Below, piece after piece: positions 24,644-29,546 of a stretch of 29,546 nucleotides of DNA (position 1 is its first letter; each line of letters starts with the position of its first letter). Under the pieces are notes generated by a model. The model ran no database searches. It was not told the DNA's origin and saw only the letters and a list, made by a program, of their open reading frames with translations. This DNA is from Kosmotogaceae bacterium (lineage in GTDB: Bacteria; Thermotogota; Thermotogae; Petrotogales; Kosmotogaceae): NCBI GenBank assembly GCA_003444085.1, contig DLVL01000050.1, forward strand, positions 15,948 through 45,493, read 5' to 3'. The translations under genes were made by a program, and so were the position numbers.

Positions 24644-24735
24644 ACAGAAGGATAGGCAAGCATCTTGCGGATTCCCCAGACATAGTTGTCAATATAGTAA
24701 ACACAAGAATCCAATCGAAGTGTTCCGAATCTTCC

Positions 24736-24946
24736 GCTTCAGGCATGCTCTTCGCCTTCCGCTTCTCGACGCGGTCTTCGTCGGTTGGCTTCAGACCTGC
24801 TTTGGTCTTCAGCTTCGTGTGCTTAACTTGCACACTCCGCTTCGCCAATCATCTTGTGGTTCCGCTTCGTCACTGTTCCTGTGACTTGGCTTCGCAGACT
24901 GCTTCTGTCTGCTCTGCTTCTTGTCGCGAAGCGACGATCCTCTTCG
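24736..24946 (-). repeat. right array of GAAGC-linker hairpin repeats (8 units, ~25 bp period)
   Basis: On the plus strand GCTTC recurs at 24736, 24761, 24788, 24812, 24839, 24864, 24889 and 24916, ending with a degenerate copy at 24942, a spacing of 24-27. Between linkers lie short palindromes whose stems differ: AGGC/GCCT, CGACG/CGTCG, AGACC/GGTCT, GTGTGC/GCACAC, CCA/TGG, GTCAC/GTGAC, GCAGAC/GTCTGC and TTGTCGC/GCGACGA (one wobble). Loops are mostly 6-9 nt and purine-rich on the minus strand. The spacing is not a multiple of three, so this is not coding. It occupies most of the 397-nt gene-free stretch between the four-helix gene and the tRNA, and is inverted relative to the left cluster. 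Confidence 0.85.
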
Positions 24947-24957
24947 CTTGGTAGTAG

Positions 24958-24986
24958 TTGAAATCCAGCACAAAGCACGATAGAAT
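24958..24986 (+). promoter_or_regulatory. tRNA-Asn promoter
   Basis: TTGAAA (24958-24963), a 17-nt spacer and TAGAAT (24981-24986), ending 10 nt before the mature tRNA 5' end. Confidence 0.7.
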
Positions 24987-24996
24987 ATCATTGCGT

Positions 24997-25072
24997 TCCA
25001 GCGTGGCTCAATTGGCAGAGCGTCCGGCTGTTAACCGGATGGTTGGGGGTTCGAGTCCCTCCGCTGGAGCCA
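24997..25072 (+). tRNA. tRNA-Asn (anticodon GTT)
   Basis: A full cloverleaf of 76 nt with the 3' CCA encoded. The acceptor stem TCCAGCG (24997-25003) pairs with CGCTGGA (25062-25068), followed by discriminator G and CCA (25070-25072). The anticodon stem TCCGG/CCGGA encloses loop CTGTTAA with anticodon GTT at 25030-25032. The T arm has GGTTCGAGTCC. It has its own promoter just upstream and an intrinsic terminator just downstream, so it is a single-gene transcription unit. Confidence 0.98.
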
Positions 25073-25089
25073 GAAGATTCTTACAGGAG

Positions 25090-25121
25090 AAGATCCCCAC
25101 ATTATTTGGGGATCTTTTTTT
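25090..25121 (+). terminator. intrinsic terminator after tRNA-Asn
   Basis: AAGATCCCCA (25090-25099) pairs perfectly with TGGGGATCTT (25107-25116) around a 7-nt loop, followed by an unbroken T-run to 25121. Confidence 0.92.
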
Positions 25122-25180
25122 CTTCTTTATGCAACGGGTTACAGAGAAACTCAGGATCGGCTAAAGGGTGACATACAGTA

Positions 25181-25677
25181 TCACTTGATTGTATCTATTA
25201 TGCTGTCAGCCAGGTCATCTGCTGTCTTGATGAGATCTGCCTCTATTTCTTCAAGTGCCTGCTTTAGCTGGAGACCTTTGATACTCTTTGTCCCAATCAC
25301 TTTTCCACCCTTCTTACTGATCCTCCTTGCAAATCTTGACATGGCCTTTTTATTGGTGGCACGCCAGCACCAACACCAACAAGGAAGACCTTCTTTCCGG
25401 AAATCCCCACCTTCTTAACAAAAGTGCTCATCTGTGGCGTGGGATGCCAGGCCCATATTGGTGTGACGAGAACTATGAGATCCGCATTCTTGATATCCGG
25501 GAGCGGATCCCGCAGGGCAACAGTCAGATTGAGTATCCCACTCAGAACAGGTGCTGCAGATGGCCTGGGCTTTTTGTCTTCCAGTCCTTCAACGGCAAAT
25601 CCTAGTTTCTCCGCAAGACGTTCTGCAACAACTCCTGTGGAACCTGTCTTGCTGTAATAGACCACCATACCTTTCAT
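25181..25677 (-). pseudogene. flavodoxin-like protein, frameshifted
   Basis: FMN-binding flavodoxin domain split between two frames. The first part (from ATG 25677, GGGGTGA upstream) reads MKGMVVYYSKTGSTGVVAERLAEKL with the phosphate-binding loop, then LIVLVTPIWAWHPTPQMSTFV and VFLVGVGAGVPPIK. It then goes out of frame at an A5 run (T5 on the plus strand, 25347-25351). One extra A would restore KKAMSRFARRISKKGGK and a helical C-terminus ending DDLADSIIDTIK at a stop at 25181-25183, a normal 165-residue flavodoxin. Without it the protein stops after about 126 residues with an unrelated tail. It may be a recent mutation, a sequencing error, or (less likely) -1 frameshifting. It starts 1 nt after the iadA stop, so they share an operon. 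Confidence 0.85.
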
Positions 25678-25678
25678 A

Positions 25679-26818
25679 CTACTCACCCCTACTCACTCTA
25701 TTCAGTAAGAACTTCCCGCGCGAAAACACACCAAGGGTTTCGAGGTCTTTGCTCATGATTAGCAGGTTTGCCCTCTTTGATTCTTCGATAACGCCTATCC
25801 CTATATCAACAAGTCTGTAGAAACGAGCAGGATTCACGGTAAACGGCATCAGTGCTTTGGATATTTCCATTCCTGCTTCATTAACCATGTTAACGAACAC
25901 CTTCATTAAAGTGTTAACAGGCGCAGATTTTAACTCAGTGAGATTCTTCTGGTCATCGAATACTGGCAATGATCCACAAGCATCAGACGAAACGCAGATC
26001 TTCCCAAAATCAACACCTTGATCATACAAGTCCTTCAATATGACATGAGTGAATTCTTCATTGGCGGTAAAGTCGATATAACCCCCTCTTTCTTTCACCC
26101 ACCTCAGGCCCTCTTTGAGCAGTTCATTACTTCTGCTTATGTGAGTTGGCATTACCTGTCTGGGGCTAAGAGTACCATCTTCGGTGGCCTTAAAGAGATG
26201 TTCAAGGCGTGTTTGTGCATCACCAAGATGAAAAACACAAACTCCGCTCTTTCCAGATAGCAGTCCCGCCACACGTGCATCCATTGCCAGTCTCTGTAGT
26301 TCTTCGGCGCTCACGTTGCTGCTTCTGTGATCAGAGATGGCGACTTCTCCAACGCCTATGATTTCAGGAATGAGTACAATATCCTTTGCCAGGTCTCCTG
26401 TGATTGTCTTGACGGGATACCTGTATGACCCGGTCAACATGTATGCATTCAGTCCCTTCTCCCCAAAGTCTCGAGTTTTCGCCAGAAGTGATACATGGTC
26501 GCGGGTGATACCGTCTGTCCCCAGCATTCCAACAATCGTTGTGGTTCCTGCCTCTATGAAATCCTCGGCAAAGCCTTCCGGAGTTCGTGAGGAAAAACCT
26601 CCTTCACCACCCCCACCAAGTGGATGAACGTGCCCGTCAACGAAACCGGGAACTACTATGTTAGAGAAACAGTCAATAATCTCCCCTCCAAGGCTGGCAA
26701 CACTCTCGGAAGGTATATCTTTGGAAATACTGAGGATATTCTCTCCACAAACCAGGATGTCTTTTTTCCCGAGGTATTCCGGTGCATAGGTCGTGGCATT
26801 TTTCAGCAAGACGAGCAT
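25679..26818 (-). CDS. iadA: isoaspartyl (beta-aspartyl) dipeptidase
   Basis: Zinc amidohydrolase that cleaves beta-aspartyl dipeptides arising from damaged proteins. The 379-residue protein has the amidohydrolase opening VVPGFVDGHVHPLGGGGEGGF (metal His63, His65), GTTTIVGMLGTDG, LTGSYRYPV, GVGEVAISDHRSS, VFHLGDAQ, MPTHISRS and the metal Asp in CVSSDACGSLP, all in the order of the IadA family and at its usual length. A longer frame starts 15 nt upstream, but the ATG at 26818 is preferred because GAGGAGGG sits 6 nt before it. The damaged flavodoxin gene follows at once. A perfect 13-nt palindrome lies about 63 nt upstream and may be an operator. Confidence 0.92.
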   Translation of the reverse strand: MLVLLKNATTYAPEYLGKKDILVCGENILSISKDIPSESVASLGGEIIDCFSNIVVPGFVDGHVHPLGGGGEGGFSSRTPEGFAEDFIEAGTTTIVGMLGTDGITRDHVSLLAKTRDFGEKGLNAYMLTGSYRYPVKTITGDLAKDIVLIPEIIGVGEVAISDHRSSNVSAEELQRLAMDARVAGLLSGKSGVCVFHLGDAQTRLEHLFKATEDGTLSPRQVMPTHISRSNELLKEGLRWVKERGGYIDFTANEEFTHVILKDLYDQGVDFGKICVSSDACGSLPVFDDQKNLTELKSAPVNTLMKVFVNMVNEAGMEISKALMPFTVNPARFYRLVDIGIGVIEESKRANLLIMSKDLETLGVFSRGKFLLNRVSRGE

Positions 26819-27285
26819 CTTGTCCCTCCTCATACGAATGCAGAACTCTGGCTATTCAGTTCGATGTGTTTATACTATTCATGATGTCATCATTGTAGCA
26901 GGAACGACTCATCTGCGAGTACCTCAAAGATACTTCAAATCGTTTAACGTTCATCCGCTACCAATCTGTCACATGAATACTCATGTGCATCCGCCGATCC
27001 AAAGAACCGGTGGAGTTTTTCCCGCTGCATCAAACAATTTCAGTCAACCTCAAATACTGTTGGTTTTTGTCACTTATCAGGCTCCTTCTTAAGAGCTACT
27101 TAAACTCACACTAGCTCCCCAAACACTTGAGTGCTCTTTCTATCAGTTTGTCGTAGCGTGGAGGAATGAGAATTTGGATGTGATGCAAAATGCTAGACTC
27201 TGCTCATAAGTATCGTAAAGCGGGGCTGACCTCAGAAAGATGCCTTTACCAAACTCTTTATTACTCCACTAACAGGGGGCGAGCA
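26819..27285 (+). other. gene-poor intergenic stretch with two palindromes
   Basis: No convincing gene lies between the divergent iadA and methyltransferase starts. Two palindromes stand out: ATGATGTCATCAT (26881-26893, perfect 6-1-6), and CACATGA (26970-26976) / TCATGTG (26981-26987) with a 4-nt spacer. Neither is followed by a T-run, so operator sites are more likely than terminators. Reading frames across the stretch have no family features. Confidence 0.5.
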
Positions 27286-27948
27286 ATGGAAGACTATCAG
27301 AAGGCAAGAGACTTTTGGGATAAGATCTTTGGACAGTTAGACAGGCCATTGCCTGAGAAGCCCAGCACTGGAGTCAGAGCACTGGATGAAGCAATAATCT
27401 GGCTGAGAAGTCCAGAGAATCAAGTGCTTGATTTCGGTTTCGGTAGTGGTCTTCTGCTGCTGATACTTGCTTACGGTCATCCTGGGAAATATCACGGCAT
27501 TGAACTCTCGGAAGAAGCGTGCAGACTGACAAGACGGCTTTTCAAACACTACGGTATTCTGAACGCTCTCTTTGAACAGGGGTCGATCAATGGACTCCGA
27601 CAAATCCCCGGTGATTCTTACGATGCCGTGATCCTTTCTAACGTGGTCGACAACCTGTTCCCCGAAGATGGAAAATCTGTCATAGAAGAGACTTCCCGCC
27701 TTCTCAAGCCAAAAGGCAGGTGCTTCTTCAAAGTCAATGATTATGTGGATAATGATAAGGCCGAGAAGCTGGGATTCAAGCAAATTCAAGAAGACTTCTA
27801 TCTGGAGCCAACCGGGCTTTACCTCTGGAACCTCTCAATTGACGAATGGTCTTCACTTTTGCAGAAGCATTTCAAAGTGGTTCGTTCAGAAGACGTTTTC
27901 TTTGAGAAGGCTCAGCAGAAGAACCGGCTATTCTTGCTCGAAAGATGA
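27286..27948 (+). CDS. class I SAM-dependent methyltransferase
   Basis: A 220-residue methyltransferase of unknown substrate. The AdoMet site is VLDFGFGSGLLLLILA (motif I, near residues 47-62), with the acidic motif II residue in YHGIELSEEA, DAVILSNVVDNL (motif IV) and LLKPKGRCFFKV (motif V/VI region). The longest frame begins 96 nt upstream, but the ATG at 27286 is preferred because AGGGGG precedes it and the upstream codons have no family resemblance. It stands alone between an empty region and the catalase gene. Motif I has FGFGSG rather than the commoner GxGxG, within family variation. Confidence 0.85.
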   Translation: MEDYQKARDFWDKIFGQLDRPLPEKPSTGVRALDEAIIWLRSPENQVLDFGFGSGLLLLILAYGHPGKYHGIELSEEACRLTRRLFKHYGILNALFEQGSINGLRQIPGDSYDAVILSNVVDNLFPEDGKSVIEETSRLLKPKGRCFFKVNDYVDNDKAEKLGFKQIQEDFYLEPTGLYLWNLSIDEWSSLLQKHFKVVRSEDVFFEKAQQKNRLFLLER

Positions 27949-28020
27949 TAGATGATTAGCAAGAAGCGCTGCGGCTTGTTCTCTTGAAATTACCAGACTA
28001 TCAATTCTCTTTCACGTTGC

Positions 28021-28059
28021 TTGTTTTGGACGGCTCGGGAATGTATAATTGGTTATAAT
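28021..28059 (+). promoter_or_regulatory. catalase promoter with overlapping AT-rich inverted repeat
   Basis: TTGTTT (28021-28026), a 17-nt spacer and a perfect TATAAT (28044-28049), 37 nt before the catalase ATG. The -10 forms half of an inverted repeat TATAA-N4-TTATA (28044-28057), and a second TATAAT lies at 28054-28059. The repeat resembles a PerR/Fur box but has one extra central base, so a peroxide-responsive operator is only a suggestion. Confidence 0.45.
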
Positions 28060-28086
28060 CAATCTAACATTGTAGGAGGTACAGGT

Positions 28087-29546
28087 ATGGCTGAAAAGAA
28101 GAAAAAGAAACTCACAACCAGTTTTGGTAAACCAGTGGAAAATGACCTCAACTCAATCACTGCGGGCCCCAAAGGACCAGTAATCTTGCACGATGTCCAT
28201 CTCATAGATAAACTCGCCCATTTTAACCGAGAAAGAATTCCCGAAAGAGTGGTCCATGCCAAGGGAGCGGGCGCACATGGTTATTTTGAAGTAACTAATG
28301 ACTTGACGAAGTACACCAGGGCTAAGTTCCTTTCAGAAGTTGGGAAGCGTACTGAAGTTTTTGCAAGATTCTCCACTGTGGGCGGCGAAAAGGGTTCTGC
28401 TGACTCAGAGCGCGACCCTCGTGGATTTGCAGTCAAGTTCTACACAGAAGAAGGCAATTTCGATATGGTGGGTAACAATACCCCTGTATTCTTCATTAGA
28501 GACGCGATGAAATTCCCCGACTTCATACACACCCAGAAACGTAACCCGGCCACTAATCTGAAGGACCCGGACATGTTCTGGGATTTTCTCTCGCTCACTC
28601 CAGAGTCGATACACCAGGTCACTATACTGTTTTCGGATAGGGGTACACCGAGATCTTATCGCCACATGAACGGTTACAGCGGACATACCTTGATGTGGTA
28701 CAACGAGAAGGGAGAATACTGGTGGGTGAAGCTTCATTTCAAGACAGAACAAGGAATTGAGAATTTCACTGGAGAAGAGGCTGATAAGATGCGTGGCAAA
28801 GATCCCGATACCGCGACTCGAGATCTCCATGAGTCGATTGAGAAGGGAGATCATCCAGCCTGGTCAGTGAAGGTCCAGATCATGACTCCAGAACAGGCCA
28901 AGAGTTATCGCTTCGATCCCTTTGATGTTACAAAAGTATGGCCGCATGGTGATTTCCCACTAATAGATGTAGGCAGAATGGTTCTGAATCGAAATCCAGA
29001 GAACTACTTTGCTGAAGTGGAGCAAGCTGCCTTCTCTCCAGGAAACCTGGTACCAGGAATAGGGCCATCACCAGACAAAATGTTCCAGGCCCGAATCTTC
29101 GCATACCACGATACACAAAGACACAGGCTTGGTCCCAATTATCATCTGCTACCCATAAACGCACCCAAGTCAGATATGAACAGCTACCAGAGAGACGGAG
29201 CAGCACGTTACGATAACAATGGCGGAAGCGAGCCTAATTACTGGCCAAATAGCTTCGGAGGTCCGGATCCTGATCCTGAAATGGCGGCCCCCCCGATAGA
29301 GATATCAGATGCAGCCGACAGATATGCTTATGAGTTAACAGACAATGACTTCGTCCAGGCTGGCGATCTGTACAGAAAAGTCATGACGGAGAAAGAACGC
29401 GAACACCTTGTCAATAACATTGTGGGTCATATCAAGGGGGCCCAGAAACGTATTCAGCTTCGACAGACGGCTTTATTCTTCAAGGCTGACAGGGAATATG
29501 GTGAACGCATTGCAAAGGGTCTCGGACTTGATGTCGCCGAAGTTGA
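28087..29546 (+). CDS. katA: clade 3 heme catalase, 3' end outside window
   Basis: Dismutes hydrogen peroxide to water and oxygen. 486 residues are visible, close to the full length of a small-subunit catalase, so the stop is probably just beyond the edge. The distal heme side has ERVVHAKGAGAHGYF (catalytic His57) and FDMVGNNTPVFFIRDA (Asn130). The core holds RFSTVGGEKGSADSERDPRGFAVKFY and DRGTPRSYRHMNGYSGHT. The proximal heme ligand is the Tyr in ARIFAYHDTQRHRLG (Tyr340). No C-terminal flavodoxin-like domain would fit, so it is not a large-subunit HPII type. A strong GGAGGT site precedes the ATG. All catalytic residues are intact. Catalase is uncommon in Thermotogota, hinting at acquisition by transfer. 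Confidence 0.96.
   Translation, partial: MAEKKKKKLTTSFGKPVENDLNSITAGPKGPVILHDVHLIDKLAHFNRERIPERVVHAKGAGAHGYFEVTNDLTKYTRAKFLSEVGKRTEVFARFSTVGGEKGSADSERDPRGFAVKFYTEEGNFDMVGNNTPVFFIRDAMKFPDFIHTQKRNPATNLKDPDMFWDFLSLTPESIHQVTILFSDRGTPRSYRHMNGYSGHTLMWYNEKGEYWWVKLHFKTEQGIENFTGEEADKMRGKDPDTATRDLHESIEKGDHPAWSVKVQIMTPEQAKSYRFDPFDVTKVWPHGDFPLIDVGRMVLNRNPENYFAEVEQAAFSPGNLVPGIGPSPDKMFQARIFAYHDTQRHRLGPNYHLLPINAPKSDMNSYQRDGAARYDNNGGSEPNYWPNSFGGPDPDPEMAAPPIEISDAADRYAYELTDNDFVQAGDLYRKVMTEKEREHLVNNIVGHIKGAQKRIQLRQTALFFKADREYGERIAKGLGLDVAEV

Noticed and set aside
24612..24848. Minus-strand reading frame of 78 codons across the right hairpin array
   Set aside because: Charged low-complexity protein produced by the repeats; the unit spacing of 24-27 bp does not keep frame, and there is no ribosome site or family resemblance.
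24154..24946. CRISPR array or integron-type attC array
   Set aside because: The constant part is only about 5-8 bases, the variable parts are short palindromes, and no cas or integrase gene is present.
26793..27092. Plus-strand 99-codon frame in the iadA upstream region
   Set aside because: It begins inside iadA on the opposite strand, has no ribosome site, and its composition is unlike a real protein.

Overview
The window looks like a piece of chromosome from a moderately low-GC (roughly mid-40s %) anaerobe of the phylum Thermotogota, most likely close to Mesotoga/Kosmotoga. This is inference from gene content and order: the rpmB-alr-yhaM-topA cluster, a monomer-type [FeFe] hydrogenase, a tandem deoxynucleoside-kinase pair, a secreted type I pullulanase, and a glpP-linked three-gene glycerol-3-phosphate oxidation operon (FAD dehydrogenase with BFD domain, second flavoprotein, DUF1667). 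No database search was possible. Most of the sequence is ordinary, densely packed chromosome. Many genes start with GTG, and 4-nt start/stop overlaps are common.

Layout. 1-4233, minus strand: rpmB promoter, rpmB, a terminator hairpin, alr, a YhaM-like HD exoribonuclease and topA, which runs off the left edge. 4300-5599, plus strand: a HAD phosphatase and a GNAT acetyltransferase with a 115-nt leader. 5627-9958, minus strand: an operon of pullulanase, MoaB/MogA-like protein and two deoxynucleoside kinases. 10125-13339, plus strand: a MATE transporter and the [FeFe] hydrogenase, ended by a strong terminator. 13397-14356, minus strand: a lipid-linked sugar transferase. 14547-20367, plus strand: a calcineurin-like phosphoesterase translationally linked to a 1501-residue membrane-anchored surface protein with about 12 FN3-like repeats and a beta-propeller-like C-terminus. 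20428-24182: divergent glpP and the glycerol-3-phosphate oxidation operon, whose leader carries a terminator hairpin with a competing pairing.

24154-24950 is the least ordinary part. A small four-helix-bundle (S23/Avd-like) gene is flanked by two clusters of ~24-27 bp tandem units. Each unit is a constant linker (GAAGC, then usually 2-3 bases) followed by a short hairpin. The stem sequence changes from unit to unit while its self-complementarity is kept. The two clusters point toward each other. I do not recognise this element and consider it the best candidate for something undescribed.

24958-29546: a tRNA-Asn with its own promoter and terminator, a flavodoxin gene broken by a one-base deletion in an A-run, an isoaspartyl dipeptidase, a gene-poor stretch with two palindromes, a SAM methyltransferase, and a clade 3 catalase that runs off the right edge. 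The catalase is notable for a lineage normally regarded as strictly anaerobic.
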